In this document: positions 46,246-56,740 of the stretch, one piece after another
How positions within the stretch are numbered: position 1 is the first letter of the stretch
Layout: the number at the start of each line of letters is the position of its first letter
Assembly (NCBI RefSeq): GCF_016741935.1
Contig: NZ_JAERRG010000001.1
Location: 1,302,001 to 1,366,000 of the forward strand
From: Streptomyces endocoffeicus
GTDB taxonomy: Bacteria; Actinomycetota; Actinomycetes; Streptomycetales; Streptomycetaceae
DNA: 64,000 nt
Reading direction: 5' to 3'
The notes under the pieces: generated by a model
What the model saw: only the letters and a program-made list of their open reading frames with translations
What the model was told of the DNA's origin: nothing
Databases searched by the model: none
Position numbers and translations under genes: made by a program

Positions 46246-46929
46246 ATGGACACGGACGCGATCACCACATCCCGGGCGCCCCTCTTCCGGAGCGCCGCCC
46301 GGCACCGCCGAAGACGGCTGCTCGGCTCGCTCGCGGCGGCCGGTCTGCTCACCGCGTGCGGTACGCAGTCCTCGTCGGGAGTGGCCGCGGTGCCCGACGA
46401 GGCCACGTCCCGCCCGGCGGGCCCCACCGCCACCCCGGACACCCCCGCCCCCACCGCTCCCGCGGCCTGCCCCGACTCGGGGGTGCTGCTGCGGGCCGCG
46501 GAGGCCGACGCGGCGATGGGGCTGCGGGTGCAGCGGATCGAGCTGGTGAACTGCGGCACCCGCGCCTATACGGTGAGCGGCCATCCGTCCGTCCAGGTGC
46601 TGGACGAGGACCTGGAGCCGCTGGAGGTCACGGTCAGCCACGGGGCCTCGGCCATCGCCACTCTCGACGGCTTCGAGACGGCCACCGGGCCGGTGCGGCT
46701 GGCCCCCGGTGAGCGGGCGGTGGCGCGGCTGGCGTGGCGGAATCTGGTGACGGACGTGACGCGCCCCGCCGCCGACGGGCGCTATCTGAAGATCGCGCCG
46801 AACGGCGGCGGAGCGGACGCGCAGACCGTGCCCGACCTTGTCGACCTGGGCACCACCGGCAAGCTGGGCGTGAGCGCCTGGGCCCGCCCGGACCCGGATC
46901 CGACGGAGCGCCCGGACGCCCGTCCGTAG
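46237..46929 (+). CDS. DUF4232-type lipoprotein
   Basis: A 230-residue secreted lipoprotein of the actinobacterial DUF4232 type. A twin-basic start (RHRRRRLLGSLAAAGLLTACGTQ) with Cys in LLTAC as the probable lipid site precedes a Ser/Thr/Pro-rich linker (about 45-85) and the domain (about 88-215) with LVNCGTRAYTVSGHPSVQVLDEDLEPL and WRNLVTD, typical of DUF4232. Function unknown; probably cell-surface. The ATG could be 46237 or 46246; either lies inside or just after hairpin B, which may regulate translation. Convergent with the PKS gene, 63 bases apart. Confidence 0.85.
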   Translation: MSRMDTDAITTSRAPLFRSAARHRRRRLLGSLAAAGLLTACGTQSSSGVAAVPDEATSRPAGPTATPDTPAPTAPAACPDSGVLLRAAEADAAMGLRVQRIELVNCGTRAYTVSGHPSVQVLDEDLEPLEVTVSHGASAIATLDGFETATGPVRLAPGERAVARLAWRNLVTDVTRPAADGRYLKIAPNGGGADAQTVPDLVDLGTTGKLGVSAWARPDPDPTERPDARP

Positions 46930-46930
46930 C

Positions 46931-46980
46931 CGCCCGCCGGTGGCGCCGTGGCCGTCGCCCGCCGGTGGCGCCGTGGCCGT
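46931..46980. repeat. Perfect 25-bp tandem duplication
   Basis: A 25-base unit (begins CGCCCGCCGGTGG) is exactly repeated at 46931-46955 and 46956-46980, directly after the lipoprotein gene stop and just before the 3' end of the convergent PKS gene. It probably arose by slippage and may form part of a shared 3' end. Confidence 0.95.
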
Positions 46981-46992
46981 CCCACGGTCCCG

Positions 46993-49900
46993 TCAGCCCG
47001 GGGCGCCCAGCCGCTCCTCCGGCCGGTCGGCCGGATCGAGCTCCAGTTGCCGGGCGAGCCCGGCGGCCAGGGCCTCCACGGTCGGATGCCGCCAGACGAA
47101 GTTGCCCGCGAGCTTGATGCCGAGCCCCGCCTCCAGCCGCACCCGCAGCTCCATGGCGAGCAGCGAGTCGAAGCCGAGTGACTTGAGCGGGGTCCGCGGA
47201 TCGAGGGTGGCGCTGCTGAGCCGCAGCACGGCTCGGATGTGCTCGGTGAGATAGGACTCCAGCGCGGTGCGGCGGGCCGGACCGGCGGGGAGGGCGGTCA
47301 GCCGGGCGCGGATGTCGTCGCCGCTCTCCCGGGTGGCCGCCGGGGTGTCGTCGCCGGGGAGCAGCGGGGCGAACAGGGAGGACCGGCGGCCGGTGGCGGG
47401 GATCCAGGTGGCCGGTTCGCCGGGGATCACCCCGGTCCGCACCCGCCGATGGGCCAGCAGGGCGCCGAGCGCGCGCAGCCCCTCGTCCGTGGGGATCGTC
47501 CGGTAGCCGCGGTCGGCGAAGCCGGTGGCCACTCCGGTCTCGCCCCACGGGCCCCAGTTGACCGCGAGGGTGGGCAGGCCGCGCGCCGAGCGCCAGGCGG
47601 CGAAGCCGTCCAGCCAGGCGTTGGCGGCCGCGTAGGCGCCCTGTCCGGCGTTGCCGAGCAGGGAGGCCATCGAGGAGTACACCGCGAACCAGTCGAGCCG
47701 GTGTCCCTCGGTGGCCTGGTGCAGCCGCCACGCCCCGGTGGCCTTCGGCGCCCATACGCGGCGCAGCTGGTCCTCGCGGATGTTGGCCACGGCCGCGTCG
47801 TCGAGAACCATCGCGGAGTGGACGACGCCGTGCAGGGAGGCCCCCTCGCCGGCGGTGGCGGCGGCCACCAGCCGCTCGGCCGTGTCCGGGCGGGCGATGT
47901 CGCCGGTGACGACGGTGATCCTGGTGCCGGCGGCGGAGAGCTCGGCGAGCGTCCGCGCGGCGGCGCCGGCCGGTGCGGTCCGTCCGTTGAGCACCAGGTG
48001 GCCCGCGCCCTGCCGGGCCAGCCAGCGGGCGGTGGCGAGTCCGAGACCGCGCAGACCGCCGGTGACGATGTACGTCCCGCCGTCCCGCACCGTGCGCGGC
48101 CCGTCGGGCAGCACCGCGTCGACCCGGCCCTCCTGCGGGATGGTCAGCACGAGTTTGCCGATGTGGCGGGCGCCGGCCATCTGCCGGAACGCGTCGGTGA
48201 CCTCCGCGAGCGGATAGGTGGTGCAGCGCAGTGGCTTGAGGCGGCCCTCGCCGATCGCGGTGAGCACCTCGCGCAGCATCGCCGCGTACTCCCGCGGGCG
48301 GTCCAGCTGGAGCTCCCTGAGGTCCACGGTGGAGAAGGTGATGTTGTGGCGCAGCGGGGAGAGTCCGAGCGGGGCGTCGGAGAGGATGTCGCGGACACCG
48401 AGTTCGACGAAGCGGCCGAAGGGGCGCAGACACTCGAGACCGGTCCGGATGGCGGCCCCGGACAGGGAGTTGAGCACCACGTCGACGCCCTCGCCCCCGG
48501 TGGCCTCCATGACCTCGTCGCGGAAGTCCAGCGACCGGGAGTCCATCACCCGGGCGATGCCCATCCCCCGCAGGAAGCGCCGCTTCTCCTCGCTGCCCGC
48601 CGTGGCCAGCACCTCGGCGCCCAGCAGCCTGGCCACCGCGATGGCGGCCAGCCCGGTGCCACCGGTGGCCGAGTGGATCAGCACCCGCTCCCCCGCGCTC
48701 ACCCGGCCGATGTGCCGCAGCGCGTACCAGGCGGTGAGGAACGCGATCGGCAGTCCGGCGGCGGTGTGCGGGTCGAGGCCCTCGGGGAGGGGCGCGGTGC
48801 GGTCGGCGGGGACGACGGTGAAGGAGCCGAAGGCACCGCCGAGCACATCGGCCGCCACCACCCGGTCACCGGCGCGGAGGTGGTCGACGCCGGGGCCCAC
48901 CGCGCTCACCTCGCCCGCGCATTCGAAGCCGAGCCGGTAGCGGATGTCCTCGTCGCCGGGGAGCAGGCCCATGGCGGTGAGGACGTCACGGAAGTTCAGG
49001 CCCGCGGCGAGCACCCGCAGTTCCACCTCACCGGGTCCGGGCGGGCGGCGGGGGGTGGTGGTGAGCTCCAGGCTGCCGAGGTCGCCGAGGCGGCCGGCGC
49101 GCAGCCGGAAGCCGTCGGTGCCGCAGCGCACGGTGCGGGCGGCGGCGGTGGTGCGTTCGGTGCCGGTGAGGGGCGCGTGGTCCAGTTCGGCGGTGTAGCG
49201 GGCGCCGTCGCGCAGCGCGATCTCGTCCTCGGGGCCGTCGGCGAGGAGTTCGGCGGCGAGGGTGTCCGCGAGCTGGTCCGGGGCGGCCGGATCGGTGTCC
49301 ACCGAGGTGGCCCGCAGCTCGGGGTGTTCCAGTGCGAGCACCCGCAGCAGTCCGCGGAGCGCGCTCTGTCCGGGGTCGGCCGGGTCGCCGGGCGCCACGG
49401 TGCGGGCGCCTGAGGTGGCGGCGTAGAGGCGGGGCGGTTCGGGGAAGCGGGCGGTGAGCGCCTGGGCGGCGGCGAGCAGCCTGCGGGTGCGTCGCAGCCC
49501 GTCCTCCGCGCCGCCCCCGGCGGGGTGCGGGCCGCAGACGAACACCACGGCGCGCGGCCGTTCCCCGGGGCGGGTGAGCCGGTTGGTGAGGGCGTCGCGG
49601 AACGCGTCGAGCCCCTGGTCGGCCAGGGGCACCTCCCACACCCGGGCGGTGGCTCCGGCGGCGCGCAGGGCGGTGGCCACCGGGCGGGCGGTGCCGTCCG
49701 CCTCTCCGACGACGAGCCACCGCCCCGGGGGCCGGGTGGCCGGGGGCCGGGCGGCGCGCCGCCAGCCGACCTCGAGGAACCACTGGTCGACCTCGGCCGC
49801 GCGCTCCGCGGCCCGGTGGACGATCCGCAGCCCGTCGACGGCCAGGACCGGCCGGCCGTCCGCGTCGAGCAGTCGGACATGGCCGACGGTGGCTCCGGGG

Positions 49901-52900
49901 GTGGTCTCGGCGAGCCGGGCGTGGCAGTACACGGCGGTCCCGGGGTCGCCGAGGACGCGTACGCAGCGCATCCGCGCGGGCAGCAGCAGCCGCCGGTCGC
50001 CCTCGTCGAGCAGCCCGGCGATGAGGAGCTGAGCACACAGGTCGACCAGGACGGGGTGGACACGCAGCCCGTGTCCGGGCTCGCGGGCGGCCTCCGGGAT
50101 CCGCACCCGGGCCCAGAAGCTGTCGCCGTGGCGGGAGGCGGACACCTCGGTGATGCCCTGGAACGCCGGGCCGTGTGCCACGCCCCGGGCCCGCAGATTG
50201 GCGTACAGCGCCTCGGCCTCGACGGGCGCGGGATGACGCAGGGCGAGGGTACGGACGGAGGCGGCACGGGAGCGCGGTGGTACGGCGAGTCTGCGGAGGA
50301 CCGCGGTGGCCTGCCGCACCCAGGCGCCGTCCTCGTCGCGTCCGAAGATCTCACATTCGGCGCGGTCGGCGGCGGCGAGGGTCACCGTGGTGGACAGGTC
50401 GGTGTGGTCGGCGAGCCGCAGCAGTTCACGGAAGCGCAGATCGGTGACCTCGACCTCCTCGGGCCCGGCGCCGAACACCTCGCAGGCGGCGGTGAGCGCG
50501 AGGGCGTAGGAGGCCGCGCCGGGCAGGACGGGGGCGCCGTGCACCCGGTGGTCGTCGAGCCAGGGCAGGGCCGCGATGCCGGTGCGGGCGCGCCAGGAGT
50601 GGCGGACGGGTTCGCCGGGCACTTCGAGGTGCGCGCCGGGCAGCGTACCGGCCGAGGCGGCATCGGCGGGGGCGGGGAGCGGGGCGTCGGCCCAGTGGCG
50701 GGTGCGGTCGAAGGTGATGGGCGGTACGTCGGCGAGTGCGCCGTCCGCGTACGGCACGGACCAGTCGACGGGGACACCCGCGCAGTGCAGCGCGGCCAGC
50801 TGGGTCCGGAAGGTGGTCGGCTCGTCCGCCTCGCGGCGGAGTGTGGGCAGGACGACGGGGTCGTCCACCAGTCCGGCGAGACCGGCGAGGACGGGGTGGG
50901 TGATGACCGGGTGGGGGGAGATCTCGACGTACACCAGGTGGCGGTCGGCCGCGGCGGCGGCGACGGCCGCGGAGAACCGGACCGGGTCGCGCAGATTGGC
51001 GCACCAGTAGTCGGCGTCGAAGGCGGGCGTGGTGTGCGGATCGTCGAGGACGGTGGTGTAGAAGGGCACGTCCGGGCGGCGGGGTTCGAGGTCGGCGAGG
51101 GCGGTGCGCAGATCGGCCAGGAGCGGGTCCACCTGGGGCGAGTGCGAGGCGACGTCCACGGCGATCGGCGCGGCGGGGACGGAGCGGGCCTGCCAGCCGG
51201 CGACGAGCCGTTCGACGTGTGCGGTCTCCCCGGCCACCACGGTGGAGCCGGGCGCGGCCATGACGGCCACGGTGACGGCTTCGGCGACGCCGCCGCTGTC
51301 GAGTTCGGCCTGCACCTCGTCGGCGCCGAGGCCCACCGTGGCCATGGCGCCGTTTCCGGCGACGCGGGTGAGCAGCGCGGAGCGGCGGCAGATCACCTTG
51401 GCCCCGTCGGCGAGGGAGAGCGCCCCGGCCACCACGGCGGCGGCGACCTCGCCCATGGAGTGGCCGATGACCCCGGCGGGCTCCACGCCGTGGGCGCGCC
51501 AGGTGGCGGCGAGCGCGGTCTGGAGGGCGAACAGCACGGGCTGCACCCGGCCGCAGCCGGTCACCGGCGCACCGCCGCGGACGATGTCGAGCACCGAGAA
51601 TCCGGACTCGGCGGCGATGCGGGCGTCGGCCTCGGCGAGCGCCTCGGCGAAGGCCGGTTCGGTCTCCAGCAGCCGCCGTCCCATGCCGGGCCACTGGGAG
51701 CCCTGTCCGGAGAACACCCAGATCGGCCGGCGGGAGACCGCGGCGCCCACGGCCCCGCTCACCACGGCGGGGTGGGCCCGCCCGTCGGCGAACGCCCGCA
51801 GGGCGCCCACGAGTTCGGCGCGCGAGGTGGTGGTGACGCCGAGCCGTCCGCGCCCGGCGCCACGGCGCAGCGCCAGGGTGTGGGCGATGTCGCGCAGCGG
51901 GGTGTCCGCGCCGTCGCCCTCCAGCCAGTCCGCCATCCGGCGGGCGGCGCCGGGCAGCACGGCCGGGGATCCGGCGGGGACGAGGAACACCTGCGGAACG
52001 GCGCGGGTGGCGGGCCGGGGGCGGGGCGGTGCGGGGCGGGGCGCGGGCGGTTGTTCCAGGACCACATGGGCGTTGGTCCCGGAGAAGCCGAAGGAGGACA
52101 CGGCGGCCAGCCGGGGGCCGGTCCGCACCGGCCACCGGGTGAGCTCGCGGGGGATGAAGAAGCGGGTCCCTTCGGCGGCGATGGCGGGATTCCACTGGGT
52201 GAAGTGCAGATTGGGCGGGATGTGTGCACGGCCCAGGCACAGCACGGCCTTGATCAGCCCGGTGACACCGGCGGCGGGCTCCAGATGGCCCAGGTTGGTC
52301 TTGACCGAGGCCAGGGCGCAGCGGTCGCGGCCGGTGCCGTAGACCTGGGCGAGGCTGGTGAATTCGACCGGGTCGCCGACGGGGGTGCCGGTGCCGTGGG
52401 CCTCGACCATGCCGACGTCGGCGGGGTCGACCCCGGCGCGGCCGAGGGCCTCCTCGTACAGGGCGCGCTGGGCGGCGGCCGAGGGCGCGGCGAGGCCGTC
52501 GGAGTGGCCGTCCTGGTTGACGGCCGAGCCGCGCAGCACGGCCAGGATCCGGTCCCCGTCGCGCACGGCGTCGGTGAGACGTTTGAGGACGACGATGCCG
52601 CAGCCCTCGCCGCGGACGAAGCCGTCGGCGGCGGCGTCGAAGGCGTGGCAGTGACCGGTGTGCGAGAGCATGCCCATCCGGTCGAACGAGCGGGTGATCC
52701 GCGGCTCGAACATCAGCGTGACCCCGCCGGCCAGGGCCAGATCGCACTCCCCCGCGCGCAGCGCCTGGACGGCCAGGTGGACGGCGACCAGGGAGGACGA
52801 ACACGCGGTGTCCAGGGCCACCGACGGGCCGTGGAGGCCGAGGAGATAGGAGATCCGGCCGGTGGCGACGCAGTGCCCGTTGGCCAGGGCGGAGCCCTCC

Positions 52901-53349
52901 AGCTCCCGGGGGTGCCGGTCGAGCCGGTTCATGTAGTCGTTGTAGCTGAGCCCGGCGAAGACGCCGGTGGCGGTGGAGCCGAGCCGGTCGGGTGGCATTC
53001 CGGCGTGTTCCAGGGCCTCCCAGACCACTTCGAGCAGCAGCCGGTGCTGGGGGTCGAGGACGTCGGCCTCGCGTCCGGAGACGCCGAAGAAGTCGGCGTC
53101 GAAACCGGCCACATCGCGCAGATATCCGCCGCGTACGGGCGGTGCGGACGCGGGCCGGGCGGTCGTGGCGGGGTCGGCCGCCCAGAGCGCGGCGCGCTCG
53201 GCGGGCGGTTCGCCGACGGCGTCGCGTCCGTCGGCCAGCAGCCGCCACAGGGCGGCGGGTGAGTCGGTGTCACCGGGGAGCCGGCAGCCCATGCCGACGA
53301 TGGCGATGCGGCCGGGGGAACGGCCGGGGGCGGGAGTGTGCTGACGCAT
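46993..53349 (-). CDS. Single-module reducing type I PKS (KS-AT-DH-ER-KR-ACP), MAS-like
   Basis: A 2118-residue synthase. By residue: KS about 12-435 ([23 protein letters not shown] all intact), AT about 545-845 (GHSMGE and VASHS, nearest methylmalonyl-type motifs), DH about 905-1190 ([17 protein letters not shown]), ER about 1425-1733 ([19 protein letters not shown]), KR about 1755-1940 ([11 protein letters not shown]; Ser, Tyr and Lys present), ACP about 2027-2100 (GFDSL). There is no thioesterase. Domain order, and the AT features, resemble mycocerosic-acid-synthase-like iterative enzymes, so it probably cycles to make a fully reduced, perhaps methyl-branched chain. ATG 53349 with GGAGA upstream fits; a GTG at 53427 is possible. 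The ketosynthase-like gene is 82 bases upstream. Confidence 0.93.
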   Translation of the reverse strand: MRQHTPAPGRSPGRIAIVGMGCRLPGDTDSPAALWRLLADGRDAVGEPPAERAALWAADPATTARPASAPPVRGGYLRDVAGFDADFFGVSGREADVLDPQHRLLLEVVWEALEHAGMPPDRLGSTATGVFAGLSYNDYMNRLDRHPRELEGSALANGHCVATGRISYLLGLHGPSVALDTACSSSLVAVHLAVQALRAGECDLALAGGVTLMFEPRITRSFDRMGMLSHTGHCHAFDAAADGFVRGEGCGIVVLKRLTDAVRDGDRILAVLRGSAVNQDGHSDGLAAPSAAAQRALYEEALGRAGVDPADVGMVEAHGTGTPVGDPVEFTSLAQVYGTGRDRCALASVKTNLGHLEPAAGVTGLIKAVLCLGRAHIPPNLHFTQWNPAIAAEGTRFFIPRELTRWPVRTGPRLAAVSSFGFSGTNAHVVLEQPPAPRPAPPRPRPATRAVPQVFLVPAGSPAVLPGAARRMADWLEGDGADTPLRDIAHTLALRRGAGRGRLGVTTTSRAELVGALRAFADGRAHPAVVSGAVGAAVSRRPIWVFSGQGSQWPGMGRRLLETEPAFAEALAEADARIAAESGFSVLDIVRGGAPVTGCGRVQPVLFALQTALAATWRAHGVEPAGVIGHSMGEVAAAVVAGALSLADGAKVICRRSALLTRVAGNGAMATVGLGADEVQAELDSGGVAEAVTVAVMAAPGSTVVAGETAHVERLVAGWQARSVPAAPIAVDVASHSPQVDPLLADLRTALADLEPRRPDVPFYTTVLDDPHTTPAFDADYWCANLRDPVRFSAAVAAAAADRHLVYVEISPHPVITHPVLAGLAGLVDDPVVLPTLRREADEPTTFRTQLAALHCAGVPVDWSVPYADGALADVPPITFDRTRHWADAPLPAPADAASAGTLPGAHLEVPGEPVRHSWRARTGIAALPWLDDHRVHGAPVLPGAASYALALTAACEVFGAGPEEVEVTDLRFRELLRLADHTDLSTTVTLAAADRAECEIFGRDEDGAWVRQATAVLRRLAVPPRSRAASVRTLALRHPAPVEAEALYANLRARGVAHGPAFQGITEVSASRHGDSFWARVRIPEAAREPGHGLRVHPVLVDLCAQLLIAGLLDEGDRRLLLPARMRCVRVLGDPGTAVYCHARLAETTPGATVGHVRLLDADGRPVLAVDGLRIVHRAAERAAEVDQWFLEVGWRRAARPPATRPPGRWLVVGEADGTARPVATALRAAGATARVWEVPLADQGLDAFRDALTNRLTRPGERPRAVVFVCGPHPAGGGAEDGLRRTRRLLAAAQALTARFPEPPRLYAATSGARTVAPGDPADPGQSALRGLLRVLALEHPELRATSVDTDPAAPDQLADTLAAELLADGPEDEIALRDGARYTAELDHAPLTGTERTTAAARTVRCGTDGFRLRAGRLGDLGSLELTTTPRRPPGPGEVELRVLAAGLNFRDVLTAMGLLPGDEDIRYRLGFECAGEVSAVGPGVDHLRAGDRVVAADVLGGAFGSFTVVPADRTAPLPEGLDPHTAAGLPIAFLTAWYALRHIGRVSAGERVLIHSATGGTGLAAIAVARLLGAEVLATAGSEEKRRFLRGMGIARVMDSRSLDFRDEVMEATGGEGVDVVLNSLSGAAIRTGLECLRPFGRFVELGVRDILSDAPLGLSPLRHNITFSTVDLRELQLDRPREYAAMLREVLTAIGEGRLKPLRCTTYPLAEVTDAFRQMAGARHIGKLVLTIPQEGRVDAVLPDGPRTVRDGGTYIVTGGLRGLGLATARWLARQGAGHLVLNGRTAPAGAAARTLAELSAAGTRITVVTGDIARPDTAERLVAAATAGEGASLHGVVHSAMVLDDAAVANIREDQLRRVWAPKATGAWRLHQATEGHRLDWFAVYSSMASLLGNAGQGAYAAANAWLDGFAAWRSARGLPTLAVNWGPWGETGVATGFADRGYRTIPTDEGLRALGALLAHRRVRTGVIPGEPATWIPATGRRSSLFAPLLPGDDTPAATRESGDDIRARLTALPAGPARRTALESYLTEHIRAVLRLSSATLDPRTPLKSLGFDSLLAMELRVRLEAGLGIKLAGNFVWRHPTVEALAAGLARQLELDPADRPEERLGAPG

Positions 53350-53431
53350 CGGGGTCTCCGTGGATGGTGCTCGGCCCTGGGTGGGGGCCGTGAGGGGCCG
53401 TGGGGTGGAGATCGCCGCGGGGGTCACGGAC

Positions 53432-54778
53432 TCAGGTGGCGTCCGGGCCGCCCAGCAGCATCGCGTGCTTCACGCCACCGATCTGGTAGTTGAAGCTGAG
53501 CGCGTGGTCGAAGTCGAGGGGACGGGTGCGGGTGCCGGGGACGGGGTCGAAGGGGAGTCCGTCCGCGGGCTGTTCGCAGTTGGCGGTGGGGCACACCTCG
53601 CCGAACTCCATCATCATCAGGGTCAGGGCGAGGCCGAGGCAGCCGGCGGGTGAGCCGAGGTGGCCGAAGCATCCCTCCTGGGAGGACATCAGCACGGCGG
53701 GGTCGGGGCCGTAGAGCTCCCTGATGGTGTTGGCCTCCATGGCGGTGACGGCGGCGCCGCCGTCGCTGGCGCCGTTGATGTACGGCACCTGCCCGATCCG
53801 CCGGCGGTCGCCCAGGCAGAGGCGTACGGCCCTGGCGAGCTGGGCGCCGGAGTCGTCGGCGGCGAGCGGGTTGGCCAGGCCGTCGCGGGTCATGGCGGCG
53901 GCGAGCACCTGGCCGTAGAGGTGGGCGCCGCGGCGCGCGGCGTGCTCCCTGCTCTCCAGGACCACGGTGGCGGATCCCTCGCCGTGGTTGATGCAGTCCG
54001 CACGCCGGTCGTAGGGGCGCATCAGGGAGTCGAAGGAGGGCAGCAGATCGGGCATTCCGGCGGCATCCATCGCGTCGTAGGCGTGCTGGGCGCCGTGCAG
54101 CAGCCGCCGGCCCTTCCGGATCAGGTCGACGTTGAAGACGTCGACGCCGGTCACCACCGCGAGGTCGGTCTCGCCGGCCGCGATGAGGCGGCGGGCGTTG
54201 CCGATCTGCACGGCGGCGGAGGAGCAGCCGCAGGAGACGGTGAAGCAGGGGCCGACGGTCCGGGTCAGCGCGCCCTGGACGACGGCCACGTCGGAAGGGG
54301 ACACGGCCTGCTCGGCGGCGACGAACATCTCCAGGGCGTCGAGGGTGGTGGCGGAGTCGGGGTCGATGCCGAGCAGGGTGAGATAGCTGTCCACATTGGC
54401 GTCGATGCTGCCGCGGCCGACGAGCACGGCCGCCTCGGACAGATCGCCGGTGGCCAGGTCGAGTTCGGCGTCGGCGCACGCCTCGACGAGGGAGACCAGG
54501 CCGTAGCGGTGGGCGCTGGTGTAGTGGCGGGAGAAGAATTCGGGGATGTCGGGGAGGCGCTCCTCGAACTGCTCGGCGCTCAGGTGCACCGAGCCGTAGT
54601 GGCTGTCGTGCCGGTCGAGGACGGAACGGCCCCGGGAGGCGATGTCCCACACCTGGGCCGCGGTGAAGACGGGTTCGGTGCCGCCCGGGAGGCAGAAACC
54701 CAGGCCGGTGACGACGGCGTCCCGTGGGTTTCCGGGGCCCCCGGGGGCCGGCCGGGGTGGGGGCCGGCGCGGGCTCAC
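53432..54778 (-). CDS. Free-standing beta-ketoacyl synthase-like protein lacking the HGT-motif histidine
   Basis: A 448-residue thiolase-fold protein of the KAS I/II type. It starts after a Pro-rich leader (about 1-30), then DAVVTGLGFCLPGG. The nucleophile is in FTVSCGCSSAAVQIG (about 185), so the Cys is kept. The C-terminal GCFGHLGSPAGCLG keeps the usual His, but the first catalytic His motif (NAHGTS in KAS II) reads YINGASDGG, with Ala at the His position. It may be a priming, transfer or partner subunit rather than a normal decarboxylating synthase. GTG 54778 is chosen because a 10-codon ORF overlaps it (GTGA); a longer form (54829) lacks a ribosome site. It is 82 bases ahead of the MAS-like PKS gene, presumably in one operon. 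Confidence 0.85.
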   Translation of the reverse strand: MSPRRPPPRPAPGGPGNPRDAVVTGLGFCLPGGTEPVFTAAQVWDIASRGRSVLDRHDSHYGSVHLSAEQFEERLPDIPEFFSRHYTSAHRYGLVSLVEACADAELDLATGDLSEAAVLVGRGSIDANVDSYLTLLGIDPDSATTLDALEMFVAAEQAVSPSDVAVVQGALTRTVGPCFTVSCGCSSAAVQIGNARRLIAAGETDLAVVTGVDVFNVDLIRKGRRLLHGAQHAYDAMDAAGMPDLLPSFDSLMRPYDRRADCINHGEGSATVVLESREHAARRGAHLYGQVLAAAMTRDGLANPLAADDSGAQLARAVRLCLGDRRRIGQVPYINGASDGGAAVTAMEANTIRELYGPDPAVLMSSQEGCFGHLGSPAGCLGLALTLMMMEFGEVCPTANCEQPADGLPFDPVPGTRTRPLDFDHALSFNYQIGGVKHAMLLGGPDAT

Positions 54779-54807
54779 GACGCCCGGCCGGATCTGAGGA
54801 GGGTCAT
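54775..54807 (-). CDS. Putative 10-codon leader ORF overlapping the ketosynthase start
   Basis: ATG 54807 has GAAAGGGA upstream at a suitable spacing. It encodes MTLLRSGRAS and its TGA overlaps the ketosynthase GTG (GTGA). The arrangement mirrors the small ORF before the modular PKS. It could couple translation; it may also be chance. Confidence 0.3.
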   Translation of the reverse strand: MTLLRSGRAS

Positions 54808-55304
54808 GACGGTGGTCCCTTTCGCTCACACCGGAGTACGGGGGCCGCCGGTACGGCGAGTCGCCGAATGCACGGTGAGACCGCCGGTATTCCGGAATCG
54901 CGGTTCAGGTGAATTCGGCGCGTGCGGCGCGGCGTTGGACGTACTCGAAGCCCTTTCCCCGTTGGATGGTGAGTCGTCTCCGTCGGGAGAGCCACTCATC
55001 GTTCGGAAAGGACGGGTGGAATAGTTGACGCTACGCCTTGGCGGACAGGGGCCGGTAGGTGGTGTCGTATCACCGTGGTGGATTCGGCCGTTCCGGTGCA
55101 CCGCCCCTGTACCCCCGGAGCCCATACCACGCGACCCCGGAGAAAAGGGGGCTCGCGCCCCGGTTCACGCCCCCTCTTGTGGAATCTTTCTGAAAGAGCG
55201 TAGAGAAAAAGACGCCTCAGGCACTCACTGAGTATGGGGCGGTTTTGAGCACAGGGAAGAGGCCCCTGCACACAGGGGGCGAAAGACGCAAAGGGTGATA
55301 GACG
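54808..55304. other. Divergent intergenic region between the ketosynthase and Lrp genes
   Basis: About 500 bases without a convincing gene. It must hold the promoters of the polyketide operon (leftward) and of the arginine-catabolism operon (rightward). A TTGACG at 55023 could be a -35 box. The part near the Lrp gene (55180-55230) is AT-richer, with TCTTTCTGAAAGAGCG, an imperfect CTTTC / GAAAG dyad. AAAGGGTG is the Lrp ribosome site. No tRNA or long repeat is seen. Confidence 0.4.
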
Positions 55305-55796
55305 ATGACGCACCAGTCCGTACCGTTCGACGACCTGGACCGCAAAATCGTTGCGGCGCTGGTCGCCAACGCCAGGACCAGCTTCACGGAGATCGGCGCC
55401 TCGATCGGGCTCTCGGCCTCCGCGGTCAAGCGCCGCGTCGACCGGATGCGGGAGACGGATGTGATCACCGGCTTCACCACCACGGTGCGCCCGGCCGCCC
55501 TCGGCTGGCGGACCGAGGCATATGTCGAGGTGTACTGCGACAGCGCCGCGCCACCCCGGCGCCTCGCGGAGGTCGTGCGCAACTATCCGGAGATCATCGC
55601 GGCCATGACGGTGACCGGCGGAGCGGACGCCCTGCTGCATGTCATGGCCACCGATGTGGAGCATTTCGAGGAGGTGCTGGAGCGCATCCGGGCCGAGCCC
55701 TTCGTCCGCCAGACGATCAGCTACATGGTGCTGTCACACCTGCTCACGGGCAGTGCGGAGGCGGGCGCGGCCCCTCCCGCGACCGCGACGCAATGA
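55305..55796 (+). CDS. Lrp/AsnC-family transcriptional regulator
   Basis: A 163-residue feast/famine regulator. The N-terminal HTH (about 5-60: FDDLDRKIVAALVANARTSFTEIGASIGLSASAVKRRVDRM) is followed by a C-terminal ligand-binding domain (about 70-150: RTEAYVEVYCDSAAPPRRLAEVVRNYPEIIAAMTVTGGADALLHVMATDVEHFEEVLERI). Proteins of this kind respond to amino acids. ATG 55305 has AAAGGG upstream. It lies 134 bases ahead of the DDAH-family gene and probably controls the arginine/ornithine operon; ligand specificity (likely arginine or a relative) is inference. Confidence 0.92.
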   Translation: MTHQSVPFDDLDRKIVAALVANARTSFTEIGASIGLSASAVKRRVDRMRETDVITGFTTTVRPAALGWRTEAYVEVYCDSAAPPRRLAEVVRNYPEIIAAMTVTGGADALLHVMATDVEHFEEVLERIRAEPFVRQTISYMVLSHLLTGSAEAGAAPPATATQ

Positions 55797-55930
55797 ACCG
55801 CCGCGAACCTGCCTCCGCACGCAGCATCGGTGCGCCGACGCGCAGTTTTCCTTTCTTGTCTCCCCTCTCCTCCGCTTTCTACCGTTGATTCATCCCCCCG
55901 GTCGCCCGCGGAAGCGAGAGGAATCCCCCG

Positions 55931-56740
55931 TTGCCCCTGACGCGTGTGCCGCGCCCCCGGCGCTTCCTGACCTGTGCCCCCAGATATTTCGATGTGCGGT
56001 ATGCCATCAATCCCTGGATGCGTGAGGACACCGAGGTCGACACCGACCTCGCCCAGGCGCAATGGGAGACGCTGATCCGCGCCTACCGCGACCACGGCCA
56101 TCGGGTCGAATTCATCGAGCCGGTGGCGGGACTGCCGGACATGGTGTTCGCGGCGAACTCGGCCCTCGTCCTGGAGGGCCGGGTCTTCGGCTCGCGATTC
56201 CACGCACCGCAGCGCCGGCCGGAACAGCTCGCCTACGAACGGTGGTTCAAGGCGGCCGGATTCGACGTCCATCCGCCGGAATCGGTGTGCGAGGGCGAGG
56301 GCGACCTGGTGCCGGCCGGGCCCTACGTCCTGGCGGGCACCGGCTTCCGCACCACCCGGGCGGCCCATCAGGAGGTGCAGGAGTTCTTCGGGGTGCCGAC
56401 CATCAGCCTGCTGCTGGTGGACCCGTACTTCTACCACCTGGACACCGCGCTGTTCGTCCTCGACGACCGGAACATCGCCTACTACCCGGAGGCGTTCTCC
56501 CCCGGCAGCCGTGAGGTGCTGGGGCGGCTCTACCCCGACGCGCTGATCGCCACCCGCGACGACGCCATGGCCTTCGGGCTCAACTCCGTCTCCGACGGCC
56601 GCCATGTCTTCGTCGCGCCCCGGGCCACCGGGCTCATCGACCAGCTCACCGACCGCGGCTACGTCCCCGTCCCCGTCGACCTGTCGGAACTGCACAAGGC
56701 CGGCGGGGGCATCAAGTGCTGCACACAGGAGATCCGCTGA
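55931..56740 (+). CDS. Dimethylarginine dimethylaminohydrolase / arginine dihydrolase-family enzyme
   Basis: A 269-residue guanidino hydrolase of the DDAH/arginine deiminase superfamily (five-bladed propeller). Motifs: MVFAANSALVLEGRVFGSRF (about 73), GEGDLVPAG (about 122, acidic substrate site), YHLDTALFVLDDRNIAYYPEAF (about 168; catalytic His) and GGGIKCCTQEIR at the end with the nucleophile Cys. True DDAHs give citrulline plus dimethylamine; related arginine dihydrolases give ornithine. The overlap with the ornithine aminotransferase start (TGATG) makes an arginine-to-ornithine role attractive but unproven. The start codon at 55931 is TTG-like; the upstream GGAATCC is weak. Confidence 0.85.
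   Translation: MPLTRVPRPRRFLTCAPRYFDVRYAINPWMREDTEVDTDLAQAQWETLIRAYRDHGHRVEFIEPVAGLPDMVFAANSALVLEGRVFGSRFHAPQRRPEQLAYERWFKAAGFDVHPPESVCEGEGDLVPAGPYVLAGTGFRTTRAAHQEVQEFFGVPTISLLLVDPYFYHLDTALFVLDDRNIAYYPEAFSPGSREVLGRLYPDALIATRDDAMAFGLNSVSDGRHVFVAPRATGLIDQLTDRGYVPVPVDLSELHKAGGGIKCCTQEIR

Noticed and set aside
49525..53262. 1245-codon plus-strand frame opposite the MAS-like PKS
   Set aside because: Antisense shadow rich in Gly/Gly-Val-Arg repeats; no domain is seen.
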